25,803 nucleotides of DNA, from positions 1-25,803 of the forward strand of contig JBBDIU010000076.1 of assembly GCA_040880205.1 (NCBI GenBank), read 5' to 3'. Numbering within the stretch: position 1 is the stretch's first letter; each line of letters starts with the position of its first letter. Below the pieces are notes generated by a model that was not told the DNA's origin, made no database searches, and saw nothing but the letters and a program-made list of their open reading frames with translations. Positions 7,896-16,985 of the stretch are shown here, piece after piece. Origin of the DNA: WACF01 sp040880205. GTDB lineage: Bacteria; Pseudomonadota; Gammaproteobacteria; Pseudomonadales; Cellvibrionaceae. The position numbers and the translations under genes are program-made.

Positions 7896-8075
7896 TGACA
7901 CCTCGCGCCTGGAGTGGGCTTAAAATTGGCCCCTTTCACTATAATGAACGTTGTTGCACTTTGCTATTAAAACTGAGGCTCATACGCTGGCGATCATTTT
8001 ACAGGCTACAACAGCTATGAAGCCCAGGATCAGCAACCGGGTCATTCAACTGTATATTGCGCGCCTTGACAGCTC

Positions 8076-8426
8076 CTAGACAAACTTCCCGCGAAACATG
8101 AAGTAAACCGCCCCCACCAGGCAAATCCCCGCCCATAAGTAGTCCAGCTTCAAGGGCTCTTTTAGATAGAGAATGGAAAACGGCACGAATACGGACAAGG
8201 TAATGACTTCCTGTAGTATTTTGAGCTGGCCGATGCTGAGAACGCTATAGCCAATGCGGTTGGCCGGCACCTGGAATAGGTATTCCAGGAGAGCGATTCC
8301 CCAGCTGACGAAGGCGGCGACTACCCAGGGCTTGTGGTTTAGCTCCTTGAGGTGCGCGTACCAGGCAAAGGTCATAAAGATATTGCTGCACACAAGAAGT
8401 GCTATGGAAATTAGGATCGGCTTCAT
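8076..8426 (-). CDS. DUF486 / DMT-superfamily small membrane protein
   Basis: 116 residues when started at the ATG at 8426, the usual length for DUF486 proteins; the longer open frame upstream has no family character. Four hydrophobic segments are visible. FMTFAWYAHLK and LEYLFQVPANRIGY are characteristic of DUF486, a family of four-helix inner-membrane proteins distantly related to small multidrug-resistance and DMT transporters. Function is unknown. The ribosome binding site is poor (GGAG about 12 bases upstream). It lies 109 bp downstream of parC on the same strand. Confidence 0.85.
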   Translation of the reverse strand: MKPILISIALLVCSNIFMTFAWYAHLKELNHKPWVVAAFVSWGIALLEYLFQVPANRIGYSVLSIGQLKILQEVITLSVFVPFSILYLKEPLKLDYLWAGICLVGAVYFMFRGKFV

Positions 8427-8535
8427 CGCTCGTTTGAACTCCGGTAGTGCCCCACGAGGTGCGGCTCGCCCACCCCAGGCGAAGGATCGAAAGAGGTGGC
8501 AAGATTTACCGCGGTTATAAAAGGTTTTAGCGCCG

Positions 8536-10788
8536 CTATAAAGGTTGCACTTCCACCGCGCTGACCTTTTGGTAGCCGCGAGGCAGTTTATTGCCACGGC
8601 GCCCTCGCTCACCGGCGTAGTGTTCAAGTTCGCTCAGTTTTAGGCCGAGATGTTGCTTGCCGGAATGAATCACCAGTTGGTCGCCTTCGCCGACCACCGC
8701 GGTCGCTATCACGTATTCCTCGCGCGCTTGCAGGCGCTTCGAGGGAATATTGATTATTTTGTTACCCTTGCCGCGCGCCATTTCCGGCAGTTCCTTGACC
8801 GGGAAGGTGAGCATGCGCCCTTCACTGCTAATTGCCACTACCCGGTCTCCCTTGAGGTCCTTGACCACGGAGGGCATGAGTACCCGCGCGCCCTTGGGAA
8901 GCGAGAGCACGGACTTGCCGGCGCGATTTTTGGTAAACAGATCGCCCAGTTTGGCGACAAAGCCATAACCGGCGTCGGAACTGAGTAATACCTTCTGTTC
9001 GTCGCTGCCCATGAGCACACCTTCGAAGGTGGCGCCGCTCGGTGGATTGAGGCGGCCGGTGGCGGGTTCGCCCTGGCCCCGGGCCGAAGGCAGGGTGTGG
9101 GCGGCCAGGGCGTAGCTGCGGCCGGTGGAATCCAATAGATAGGCGAACTGGTTGCTTTTACCCTGTGCGGCCTGTTTGTAGCTGTCGCCGGATTTGTAAC
9201 TTAACGTGGCGGGTTCGACCTCGTGTCCCTTGGCCGCGCGTATCCAACCGCGTTCCGACAAGACGACGGTGACCGGGTCGCTGGTTAGCAATTCGGTTTC
9301 GCTGAGCGCCTGGGCTTCGGCGCGTTCCACAAAGGGCGAGCGACGTGCGTCGCCATAGCTGTCGGCGACGGTTTGCAGTTCGTTGCGGATCAGGGTTTTC
9401 AAACGTTTTGCGGAACCGAGGATCTTTTCCAACTCGGTTTGCTCCTTTAACAGTTCTTCCTGCTCGCCGCGAATTTTTATTTCCTCGAGCTTGGCGATTT
9501 GCCGCAGTTTTAGTTCGAGAATGGCTTCCGATTGCGTTTCGGTGATTTTGAACCGCTTGATCATGACTTCCTTGGGATGATCTTCCGTGCGGATAATGTG
9601 AATAACCTCGTCAATATTCAAAAACGCGACCAGATAACCTTCCAATATGTGCAAGCGCTTTTGCACCTTGTCCAGGCGGTACTGCAGGCGGCGGCGCACG
9701 GTGACCATGCGAAAGCTAAGCCATTCGCCCAGAATTTTATCCAGCGGTTTAACCGCGGGGCGGCCGTCGATGCCGATCATGTTGAGATTGATGCGGTAAC
9801 TTTTTTCCAGGTCGGTGGTGGCGAACAGATGGTTCATCACTTGTTCCATATCCACCCGATTGGAGCGCGGCACAATGATCAGGCGGGTGGGATTTTCGTG
9901 GTCGGATTCGTCGCGCAGGTCGGCCACCATGGGCAGTTTTTTGGCCTGCATTTGGGCGGCAATTTGTTCCAGTATCTTGGCGCCGCTGACTTGGTGCGGC
10001 AGGGCGGTGACGATGATATCGCCGCGCTCTTGGTTCCATACGGCGCGCATTTTCAAGCTGCCGCGACCGGTTTCGTACATTTTTACGATTTCCGAACGGG
10101 GGGTGATAATTTCCGCCTCGGTGGGCATGTCCGGGCCGATGATATGTTCACACAAATCCGTCACGGTGGCTTTGGGCGATTCCAGCAGATGAATGGTTGC
10201 GCTTACCACTTCCCGCAAATTGTGCGGCGGAATGTCCGTGGCCATACCCACGGCGATGCCGGTGGTACCGTTCAATAGTATGTTGGGCGCCTGGGCTGGC
10301 AGCACCGTGGGTTCGTCCATGGTGCCGTCGAAGTTGGGCTCCCAGTCCACCGTGCCTTGACCCAATTCCGATAACAGCACATCGCTGTAATTGGTCAACT
10401 TGGATTCGGTGTAGCGCATGGCAGCGAAGGATTTGGGATCGTCCGGGGAACCCCAGTTGCCCTGCCCATCCACCAGGGGATAGCGGTAGGAAAACGGCTG
10501 CGCCATCAGCACCATGGCTTCGTAACAGGCGGAGTCGCCGTGCGGATGGAATTTGCCGATGACATCACCAACGGTGCGGGCGGATTTTTTGTATTTAGCG
10601 GTCGCCTTGAGCCCCAGTTCACTCATGGCGTAAACAATGCGCCGCTGGACGGGTTTGAGACCATCGCCGATGTTGGGCAGAGCCCGGTCCAGAATCACGT
10701 ACATGGAATAATCCAGGTAGGCTTTTTCCGTGTACTGTTTTAAGGGGATGAATTCGTCGGCGTCGGAATAGGTGATATCAGCGCACAT
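8536..10788 (-). CDS. parC: DNA topoisomerase IV subunit A (ParC)
   Basis: 750 residues, close to E. coli ParC (752). With ParE, this cytoplasmic type II topoisomerase decatenates daughter chromosomes. The N-terminal breakage-reunion domain contains YLDYSMYVILDRALP, KPVQRRIVYAMSELG and the active-site tyrosine in AAMRYTES. The quinolone-resistance region reads HGDSACYEAM, with wild-type Ser and Glu at the positions equivalent to E. coli S80 and E84. The long helical coiled-coil region (around the LRQIAKLEEIKIRGEQEELL segment) and the C-terminal beta-pinwheel follow. The ATG at 10788 is preferred; a TTG at 10830 extends the frame without conservation. parE is not adjacent. Confidence 0.97.
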   Translation of the reverse strand: MCADITYSDADEFIPLKQYTEKAYLDYSMYVILDRALPNIGDGLKPVQRRIVYAMSELGLKATAKYKKSARTVGDVIGKFHPHGDSACYEAMVLMAQPFSYRYPLVDGQGNWGSPDDPKSFAAMRYTESKLTNYSDVLLSELGQGTVDWEPNFDGTMDEPTVLPAQAPNILLNGTTGIAVGMATDIPPHNLREVVSATIHLLESPKATVTDLCEHIIGPDMPTEAEIITPRSEIVKMYETGRGSLKMRAVWNQERGDIIVTALPHQVSGAKILEQIAAQMQAKKLPMVADLRDESDHENPTRLIIVPRSNRVDMEQVMNHLFATTDLEKSYRINLNMIGIDGRPAVKPLDKILGEWLSFRMVTVRRRLQYRLDKVQKRLHILEGYLVAFLNIDEVIHIIRTEDHPKEVMIKRFKITETQSEAILELKLRQIAKLEEIKIRGEQEELLKEQTELEKILGSAKRLKTLIRNELQTVADSYGDARRSPFVERAEAQALSETELLTSDPVTVVLSERGWIRAAKGHEVEPATLSYKSGDSYKQAAQGKSNQFAYLLDSTGRSYALAAHTLPSARGQGEPATGRLNPPSGATFEGVLMGSDEQKVLLSSDAGYGFVAKLGDLFTKNRAGKSVLSLPKGARVLMPSVVKDLKGDRVVAISSEGRMLTFPVKELPEMARGKGNKIINIPSKRLQAREEYVIATAVVGEGDQLVIHSGKQHLGLKLSELEHYAGERGRRGNKLPRGYQKVSAVEVQPL

Positions 10789-10909
10789 AGATGAGTTTCG
10801 CGATTGGGAAAGAGAGTGTAGGGAGCCCAAGTGGCGGAACGACTTTATTGCATTCCATCAGCGGAATCAATTGGCGCGGTCGCTATTGCATATTGAATTG
10901 CGCGCGGAA

Positions 10910-11794
10910 TCAATCAGCCGGGGCACGAAGTGGCGGGCGGCTGCGCTGCCAGGCGAGCAAGGCGATGCAGATGTTGGCGGTAATAATGAAACAGGCTCCC
11001 AAAACCATGACCCCGGTCAACTGCTCATCGAGAATGAGGAACGCCCCGATCATGGCAAGGGGGACATATAGATAGTAGGCCAGACTGGTAATTACGCCCG
11101 GCAGTTCGGAGCTGGCTTTGACCCAGAGGCTGTGGCCGATTACGGTGCACACGACGCCGAGAACCGCCAGCCGCCACCAATCGCCGCTGGTGAGTTGCCA
11201 GTTGCTGTAAGCGGACAAGGGCAAAAACACCAAACCGGCGAACGTGAACTGGCCCCACGCTCTGCTCATGGTAGGTACGTGCATAATGCGCTGGTGCAAA
11301 AGCGGCAAGCAGGCGTAGAGAAAACCACTGAGCACACCGATTAACATGCCCAAGGTTATCTGATTGCGCACATCAAAGGCGGGCGCGATCAGAACGACGC
11401 CCACAAAACACAATACCACCGCCCCCCATTCAATGGGCCGAATGCGCTGTTTTTTAATCCGCCAGTTGAGCAGTAACAGATGAATACCGTAGGTGGAAAC
11501 CGCAATGGCCGCAATTGAAGCATTGGACATTTTAATGCTGACAAAATAAGCAAGCCAATGACAACCAAAAACCAATCCAACCAACAATAGGCTGAACCAA
11601 TCGGCGCGCGACAGATCGCGCAGGTTTCCTCGCCATATCAGGAAGGGTGACATAAGTGCTGTGGCGATAGCGATGCGCACCAGGCCAATGGTAATCTCGT
11701 TGGCGCTGGTGGTACGAATCAGCAAGGGGACCACGGACATGGAGAGAACCGCCAGTAAAGCGGTAAGCAATAAACGCGGAGTAATTCGGCCCAT
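10910..11794 (-). CDS. EamA/DMT-family inner-membrane transporter
   Basis: 294 residues with about ten transmembrane segments arranged as two five-helix EamA repeats. The first repeat spans roughly 1-140, and the second starts around LGMLIGVLSGFLYACLPLL. The SLWVKASSELPG and LYVPLAMIGAFLILDEQLT blocks are typical of the second repeat of RhaT/EamA drug/metabolite transporters. Substrates in this superfamily range from amino acids to nucleotide sugars, and none can be assigned. The start has no strong ribosome binding site. It sits 68 bp after the YajG-like gene and 121 bp before parC on the same strand. A direct repeat of GCGGAATCAAT (10861-10871 and 10904-10914) flanks its stop codon. Confidence 0.85.
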   Translation of the reverse strand: MGRITPRLLLTALLAVLSMSVVPLLIRTTSANEITIGLVRIAIATALMSPFLIWRGNLRDLSRADWFSLLLVGLVFGCHWLAYFVSIKMSNASIAAIAVSTYGIHLLLLNWRIKKQRIRPIEWGAVVLCFVGVVLIAPAFDVRNQITLGMLIGVLSGFLYACLPLLHQRIMHVPTMSRAWGQFTFAGLVFLPLSAYSNWQLTSGDWWRLAVLGVVCTVIGHSLWVKASSELPGVITSLAYYLYVPLAMIGAFLILDEQLTGVMVLGACFIITANICIALLAWQRSRPPLRAPAD

Positions 11795-11862
11795 TAGGTC
11801 GTCACTGCATAAACTGAACCGAGCTTACCAGACAAAACGGTTACCTGGAAAAAATAAAGAAA

Positions 11863-12444
11863 TCAATCCACCACTTGCATCAAAAAATAATCATCCCAGA
11901 ATAAACTATCGACCAGGGCGTCCAGACTCGCCGATACGGCAGCGGCCAGGCCTTTATCCTCGGCTACCGACTGCCGCCCAAACAAGGTGGAGCTGAACAA
12001 TTGGCTGCCGGACTGACTGCTTAGCTGTACCTTGGCCTTAATGGTGACTTCAATCTCCGCGTTTTTCAGTTCGCTGTGCAGTTCGGTGAGCTCTCCGCTC
12101 AAAATGAGTTTCTCGCCGTCCTTAACCAGAGATGCCCCGCCATTCTCGAAGCCTTGCACAAGGGCCGACCTAACCAATTCCGCGAGCGGCTGTGATAATT
12201 GATACCCGTCCCTGGCCTCGCCGTCACCCGCGTTTTGGACTGCAATAAACTGGGGCTTATCGCTGTCGCGAGCGTCGCCAAATGCGGCCACTTTCAACGG
12301 CCCGCGCGGCATGCTGCTGAAATCCACACCGTGATCGCCGCCATAACGATAGTCAATGGCAAGGGTTTCCGCAGCGGATGCAGACACGGTTAATAAACTC
12401 AGGGATAGGGCTAACAAAAATTTACAAAACATGAATAAAGCCAT
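11863..12444 (-). CDS. Secreted YajG-like protein of unknown function
   Basis: 193 residues from the ATG at 12444 (an ATG at 12432 is an alternative; neither has a strong ribosome binding site). A signal peptide with hydrophobic core FLLALSLSLLTVSASA is cut near ASAAET, so the product should be soluble in the periplasm. The mature part has the order beta strands, then a helix (PLAELVRSALVQGFENGGA), then a long beta region with a SGELTEL motif, then a final helix and FWDDYFLMQ. This resembles the YajG family of outer-membrane lipoproteins, but no lipobox cysteine is present. The similarity is by fold pattern and is only moderately sure. Confidence 0.6.
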   Translation of the reverse strand: MALFMFCKFLLALSLSLLTVSASAAETLAIDYRYGGDHGVDFSSMPRGPLKVAAFGDARDSDKPQFIAVQNAGDGEARDGYQLSQPLAELVRSALVQGFENGGASLVKDGEKLILSGELTELHSELKNAEIEVTIKAKVQLSSQSGSQLFSSTLFGRQSVAEDKGLAAAVSASLDALVDSLFWDDYFLMQVVD

Positions 12445-12827
12445 CGGCAAAATAGTGTCGGAAACGAGGATGATAGCATTCCGTCCCAGGGAGTGACACG
12501 GGCCTCTGTACACAGGGAACCCAACCGGCTAGACTCGTCGGCGAGTCTGCCCGGGAGCTCCGACCAATGTAGCTGGCGCAGTGCATTACTCAGAGTTCCC
12601 GTTAATTAAACCCAGCGACAATTGATGCCGGGTTAATAGGTTCCGCGACGCCCACAACGCAACAAACAGCTCCAATAGAGGGTTTGTCGGCTTACCAACG
12701 TTGAATTTATAAAAAATGGTGGCAGTTGTCTCGCTTGTCTTCCCCATAACTATTTGCTGACCCTAAATGGTGGTAAACCATTTTGCCACTAGCGGTCAGG
12801 AACACTACCCAGTGAGGAGAGTGAATA
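12445..12827. other. Divergent intergenic region between YajG-like and PQQ-dehydrogenase genes
   Basis: 383 bp with no gene. It holds a hairpin at 12531-12548 (7-bp stem AGACTCG/CGAGTCT, loop TCGG). A second inverted repeat pairs TTAAACCC near 12605 with GGGTTAA near 12630. The leader hairpin described separately lies at 12757-12799. AAATGGTGG occurs twice (near 12715 and at 12765-12773). Promoters for both flanking genes must lie here, but no -35/-10 pair stands out. Confidence 0.5.
12757..12799 (+). promoter_or_regulatory. Nested hairpin upstream of the PQQ-dehydrogenase gene
   Basis: The arms CTGACC (12757-12762) and GGTCAG (12794-12799) enclose an inner stem AAATGGT (12765-12771) / ACCATTT (12777-12783). 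It lies 14 bp before the ribosome binding site, so it could be an operator or a leader structure. Function is inferred from position only. Confidence 0.4.
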
Positions 12828-14885
12828 ATGATGAAAACCACAAGACCGGCACTTTACCGGCAATTGACAGGCGGCCGTTGGCTTGCCCTGGCACTCGGGG
12901 CATTAATTGCACTGCCGGGCTGCGCTGCGGAGGACGGTGGGCAAATGGCCGCGGCGGCTGCCACCAAAATGAAAACTGACGGCGATACGGTGGAATGGCA
13001 ACATCTGGGCGGCAGCGCCTGGCACACCCGCTATTCGCCAGCCAACCAGATAAACGCGGAAAATTTTACCGACCTCAAACAAGCCTGGGTGTGGGACGGT
13101 GCGAGCTTTGATGCGCGCAGCGGCCGCTCCACCCCCAGTTATGTGGACGGCAAGCTGTTCACTGTCGCGGGTCCGCGCCGCCATGTAGTGGCCATCGACC
13201 CCGCCAGTGGGGAAACCATCTGGTCCTACCGCGAACCCACCACCCGCCGTTACGAATACTCCATGCGCAAAGACTACGGCAAGGGCGTTGCTTACGCCGA
13301 AGTGGACGGCAAGGGCGTTATCTACATCATCAGCCCCGGCTTTTTCCTGACCGCGCTGGACGCGGAGACTGGCGCGCCGCTGGAAGGCTTTGGTGAAAAG
13401 GTGCCGATCGACGGTTTTCCGGAAACCGGCGTAGTGGATCTGCTCAAAGACCTGGGCCACGAATACGACCCTTATGAAGGGCTGCCCATTGAAAAGGGTT
13501 ACATCACCTCTTCATCGCCGCCCATTGTGGTCAACGGTGTAGTGGTGGTGGGCAACTCCGCCGAGCAGGGTTACAATCAGTCCCGCATTGAGAACGTACC
13601 CGGCGATATCCTCGGCTACGACGCCAAAACCGGAAAATTTCTGTGGAAGTTCAACGTCCTGCCGGGGCCCGGCGAGTTTGGTCATGAAACCTGGGAAAAC
13701 GACGCCTGGAAATGGACCGGCGATATCTCCTCCTGGGCGCCCTTGGCCGCCGACCCGGAGCGCGGCCTGGTGTTTATTCCCACTAATGGCGCCACCCTGG
13801 ATTTCTACGGCGGTTTCCGCCCTGGCGACAACCTGTTCAGCACCAGCCTGATTGCCCTGGATGTCAAAACCGGCGAGCGGGTCTGGCACTTCCAGACCGT
13901 GCACCACGACATCTGGAACTACGACAATCCCACCGCACCGGTGGTATTGGACGTGCAACAGGACGGCAAGACAATTCCCGCCGTCGTTCAGGTCACCAAG
14001 CAGGCCTTTGCCTACGCCTTTAATCGCGAAACCGGCAAACCTCTATGGCCCATCGAGGAAAAGCCTGTTCCGCAATCCAAAATCCCGGGCGAAAAGCTGG
14101 CGGCTACCCAACCCTTCCCGACCAAACCGGCGGCCTATGACATGCAGGGGCTGACGCACGACGACCTGATCGATTTCACCCCGGAATTGCGGGCGCAAGC
14201 CATCGAAGCCATTTCCCAGTACGAAATCGGTCCACTGTTCAACCCGCCTCTGCACCGCGACAACGACATGGGCAAGTTGGGCTCCCTGTGGTGCCCGGGC
14301 GATGTGGGCGGTGTGAACATCGACGGTCCGGCGGCAGCCGACCCCAAGACCGGTATTCTTTACGTCACCTCGCGCAAGGGTTGTACTTCGCGGGTTATCG
14401 CCCCTGGTGAAGAGCGGGACGCGATTCTCGATGAACCCTCCGGTGCTACTGTTGCCGACTACGCCGTGTTGCGCGGCCAGGGTGTGCGCGGACCGGAAGG
14501 CCTGCCCCTGTACAAGCCGCCCTATAGCCGCATTACCGCCATCGACATGAACACCGGCGAACACTTGTGGTGGATACCGGTGGGCGAAACCCCGGATCGA
14601 ATCAAGAACCACCCCAAGCTGAAAGGTATTGATGTGGGCCAAACCGGTACCGGTCGCGCCGCGCCAATGACGGTCACCGAGACTCTGTTGATTTATGCTG
14701 GCAACAACGCCGACGGTTCACCGGCACTGTTTGCGGTTGACAAGAAAACCGGCAAGCAGGTGGCCAAGGTGGCCGCGCCGGACGACAGCCGCTACGGCAT
14801 GATGACCTATGTCCATAAAGGCAAGCAGTACCTGATGCTGCAAACCGGTGGCAAGCTAACCACCATGGCATTGCCCGAGGCGTAA
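12828..14885 (+). CDS. PQQ-dependent dehydrogenase, lipoprotein (glucose-dehydrogenase type)
   Basis: 685 residues. A lipoprotein signal ends in LPGC (Cys32), so the enzyme is probably membrane-anchored and periplasmic. The mature part is a quinoprotein beta-propeller with repeated tryptophan-docking-type motifs: AIDPASGETIW, GYDAKTGKFLW, ALDVKTGERVW, AFNRETGKPLW and AIDMNTGEHLW. The VHHDIWNYD motif (about 358-366) corresponds to the catalytic Asp region of membrane glucose dehydrogenase (HHDLWD). There is no N-terminal five-helix domain as in Gcd and no fused haem domain. These enzymes oxidise alcohols or sugars with PQQ, and electrons probably pass to the cytochrome c encoded 170 bp downstream. 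GAGGAG sits eight bases before the start. No pqq biosynthesis genes are in the window. The substrate is unknown. Confidence 0.88.
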   Translation: MMKTTRPALYRQLTGGRWLALALGALIALPGCAAEDGGQMAAAAATKMKTDGDTVEWQHLGGSAWHTRYSPANQINAENFTDLKQAWVWDGASFDARSGRSTPSYVDGKLFTVAGPRRHVVAIDPASGETIWSYREPTTRRYEYSMRKDYGKGVAYAEVDGKGVIYIISPGFFLTALDAETGAPLEGFGEKVPIDGFPETGVVDLLKDLGHEYDPYEGLPIEKGYITSSSPPIVVNGVVVVGNSAEQGYNQSRIENVPGDILGYDAKTGKFLWKFNVLPGPGEFGHETWENDAWKWTGDISSWAPLAADPERGLVFIPTNGATLDFYGGFRPGDNLFSTSLIALDVKTGERVWHFQTVHHDIWNYDNPTAPVVLDVQQDGKTIPAVVQVTKQAFAYAFNRETGKPLWPIEEKPVPQSKIPGEKLAATQPFPTKPAAYDMQGLTHDDLIDFTPELRAQAIEAISQYEIGPLFNPPLHRDNDMGKLGSLWCPGDVGGVNIDGPAAADPKTGILYVTSRKGCTSRVIAPGEERDAILDEPSGATVADYAVLRGQGVRGPEGLPLYKPPYSRITAIDMNTGEHLWWIPVGETPDRIKNHPKLKGIDVGQTGTGRAAPMTVTETLLIYAGNNADGSPALFAVDKKTGKQVAKVAAPDDSRYGMMTYVHKGKQYLMLQTGGKLTTMALPEA

Positions 14886-14902
14886 AAGCATCGGGCTCCC
14901 CA

Positions 14903-14935
14903 AAAGGTCGGGCTTGAAGGGGCTCGGCCTTTTTT
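14903..14935 (+). terminator. Rho-independent terminator after PQQ dehydrogenase
   Basis: AAGGTCGGGC pairs with GCTCGGCCTT (two G-U wobbles) and is followed by six T, 18 bp after the stop codon. Confidence 0.7.
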
Positions 14936-15055
14936 GTTGGCTGCCAGTTTGTTGGCTGCCAGCCGGTGAAACATTCAGCCACCGTTCAGCTTGCTTGGGT
15001 ATAATGGCTTAACTGATCAGCTTTCCGCTGTTGCGGAGCATTGGAGTATATTTAC

Positions 15056-15454
15056 ATGGACCAATTAAAACGCTTTCTTCCCCAGTCGCTGTCGCTGATG
15101 ATTGGCTCGCTGGTGTGCGCCTGCACCTTCGCCGAACAGGCTACGACTCAGGACGGTGTCTACACGGAAGAGCAGGCGCAACGGGGGCAGGCGGTATACG
15201 AACAGCACTGCAAACTTTGCCACGACACCCAGTTCTACCAGACCAAGTTTCAAGTCTGGAATAACCAACCGCTGAGCGCACTGTATGATTCGGTCAGTTT
15301 TTCCATGCCCGAATCCAACCCCGGCGGCCTTCCGCTGCAAGATTATACGGACGTCATGGCTTATATTTTTTCCCTGCTGGAATATCCGGCGGGTGACAAG
15401 GAGCTCAGTCACACGGACGGCTCCATGAGCAACATTATCGTCAAAACAAAATAA
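15056..15454 (+). CDS. Small mono-haem cytochrome c (periplasmic)
   Basis: 132 residues from the ATG at 15056, which has GGAG nine bases upstream; a TTG at 15041 is less likely. The N-terminal export signal ends around VCACTFA and could also be a lipobox (Cys21 or Cys23). The haem-binding CKLCH motif is at 52-56. The likely distal Met ligand is M84 in SFSMPESNPGGL, a pattern common in cytochromes that partner quinoprotein dehydrogenases. It probably accepts electrons from the upstream PQQ enzyme and passes them to the respiratory chain; this is inferred from order and family. It lies 170 bp downstream of that gene, past a terminator, so it may have its own promoter. Confidence 0.88.
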   Translation: MDQLKRFLPQSLSLMIGSLVCACTFAEQATTQDGVYTEEQAQRGQAVYEQHCKLCHDTQFYQTKFQVWNNQPLSALYDSVSFSMPESNPGGLPLQDYTDVMAYIFSLLEYPAGDKELSHTDGSMSNIIVKTK

Positions 15455-15480
15455 TCCGACGGCTTTTACACCGGACATAA

Positions 15481-15513
15481 AAAAGCCCGCTGGTTTTCGC
15501 CAGCGGGCTTTTT
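15481..15513. terminator. Bidirectional terminator between cytochrome c and NHL genes
   Basis: GCCCGCTGG (15485-15493) pairs with CCAGCGGGC (15500-15508). A-rich sequence lies before it and T-rich after it, so it can stop transcription from both convergent genes. Confidence 0.92.
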
Positions 15514-15535
15514 ATCGTTCAGTAACCGGGGATTT

Positions 15536-16729
15536 TTACAATTCGCCTGCCGGCCAGGGCGCACCGCGATTATCGTCGTCCACCGCTGCGAGGCCTTTGT
15601 TGACGAATTTTTGCAGGCGTCTGCCGTCATAGGTTTCCGTGGTGTAGATGTTGCCCTTGGAATCCGTGGCAATGCTATGCACCGCGAAGAACAGACCCGG
15701 CTGGCGGCCGCCATCACCGAAGGTAGTCAGAATATCCAGGGATTCTCGCTCGAGGATATGCACGCGGTGGTTTTGGCCGTCCGCCACGTAGATAAAACGC
15801 TGCTCCGGATCCTTCGAGAAAGCGATGTCCCAAACGGACCCTTGCACCAAGGTCTCGGGAAGAATCTGCTTTTCCGTCACGAAGGTGCCGTCCTGCTTGA
15901 ACACCTGAATGCGGTCGGCACCGCGGTCGCACACATAAATCAAGCCATCCTTGGAAGGCTCGGCACAGTGCACCGGACCGCGAAACTGCTGTGGCAACGG
16001 CTCGCCCGGCGTGTAGCTTACCCGACCGTCTTCCGGCTTGTTGCCGTAGGCGCCCCAATAACGCTTGAATTCGCCGGTTTTCGCATCGACAACCGCGACT
16101 CGCTTGTGAGTGTAACCGTCGGCGATATAGGCTTCGTTGGCCTCCGGATCGATGGCAATTTCCGCCACCCGGCCGAAGTGCTCGGTGCTGTTGCTGTCGA
16201 CGCTTTGGCCCGGTTCACCGATTTCCCGGAGGAATTTGCCATCGCGGTTGAATACCAGCATGTGGGAGTCGCCGCCACCGTTGCCGCCAATCCAGATGTC
16301 GCCATTGGGGGCGACTTCGATGCCGTGGTTGGACGCGGGCCAGGTATAGCCTTCACCCGGGCCGCCCCAGGCGTTGACCAGATTGCCTTCGGGGTCGAAT
16401 TCCAGAACCGGAGGAGCCGGCGCGCAACATTCGCTGCCACCCAGCTTCAGGCCGATTTCCCGCCGATCCAGGAAGATATCGTCCTGATCCCGATGAACAA
16501 TAAACACGTGATCGCGGCTGTCCACCGCGACGCCGATGGCATTACCGAGAATCCAGTGGTTGGGCAGGGGCTTGGGCCAGAAAGGATCGACTTCGAAGGC
16601 AGGCGCTTTTCTCGCCTCGGCCTCGGCCGCCACGGCCTGTTGTTGCAGTTTCGATTGGCCGATGCCCAGCGCCAGTAGCGCGAACACAAAGGCGACTCCG
16701 CCAATCAACTTAATTCGAGTGGTCTTCAT
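15536..16729 (-). CDS. Secreted NHL-repeat beta-propeller protein (PAL-like)
   Basis: 397 residues from the ATG at 16729, which has GGAGGG upstream. An N-terminal signal/anchor (about 8-37) exports it. The rest is an NHL-type propeller with blades such as HGIEVAPNGDIWIGG, AIDPEANEAYIADGY, GLIYVCDRGADRIQVF and HSIATDSKGNIYTTET. H135, H254 and H351 sit at equivalent blade positions, which recalls the three zinc-binding histidines of the animal peptidyl-alpha-hydroxyglycine alpha-amidating lyase. A vicinal Cys pair (C101/C102) is unusual. The family is often annotated 'peptidyl-alpha-hydroxyglycine alpha-amidating lyase' in bacteria, but catalysis is unproven for most members. It lies convergent with the cytochrome c gene and divergent from the HupE-type gene, inside a redox cluster. 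Confidence 0.8.
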   Translation of the reverse strand: MKTTRIKLIGGVAFVFALLALGIGQSKLQQQAVAAEAEARKAPAFEVDPFWPKPLPNHWILGNAIGVAVDSRDHVFIVHRDQDDIFLDRREIGLKLGGSECCAPAPPVLEFDPEGNLVNAWGGPGEGYTWPASNHGIEVAPNGDIWIGGNGGGDSHMLVFNRDGKFLREIGEPGQSVDSNSTEHFGRVAEIAIDPEANEAYIADGYTHKRVAVVDAKTGEFKRYWGAYGNKPEDGRVSYTPGEPLPQQFRGPVHCAEPSKDGLIYVCDRGADRIQVFKQDGTFVTEKQILPETLVQGSVWDIAFSKDPEQRFIYVADGQNHRVHILERESLDILTTFGDGGRQPGLFFAVHSIATDSKGNIYTTETYDGRRLQKFVNKGLAAVDDDNRGAPWPAGEL

Positions 16730-16770
16730 TATTATTCCCTCCGATAAACTCGGTGATGGCAACGGCGGAC

Positions 16771-16803
16771 CAGTATACTCACTTGTACCGGCGCAGTATA
16801 CTC
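16771..16803. promoter_or_regulatory. Paired palindromic sites, possible operator
   Basis: CAGTATACTC occurs at 16771-16780 and 16794-16803, with start-to-start spacing of 23 bp, about two helical turns. Its core AGTATACT is a perfect palindrome. The pair lies in the 256-bp divergent region between the NHL and HupE-type genes, where a dimeric regulator could act on both. Confidence 0.45.
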
Positions 16804-16985
16804 GAACACGGCATGGCGGAGGCCGAATGCATGACGCCCCGCGGCTACGAGATTATTAAGCTTACGAGATCATCGGCTATAGTATGCCCTTCGTTGGAAT
16901 GCCCTGCGTTAACCGCAATCCCGCTACCCGCAACCCCTGAGAAGCGATTACACAAAAAACCGTGGTCGCCCGGAAGGCTCGTGTA

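Noticed and set aside
10300..10560. Possible fluoroquinolone-resistance change in ParC
   Set aside because: The determining region reads HGDSACYEAM with Ser and Glu at the key positions, which is wild type.
15611..16678. 355-codon open frame antisense to the NHL gene
   Set aside because: The minus-strand NHL protein has a signal peptide, a ribosome binding site and repeat structure; the antisense frame is a shadow of it.
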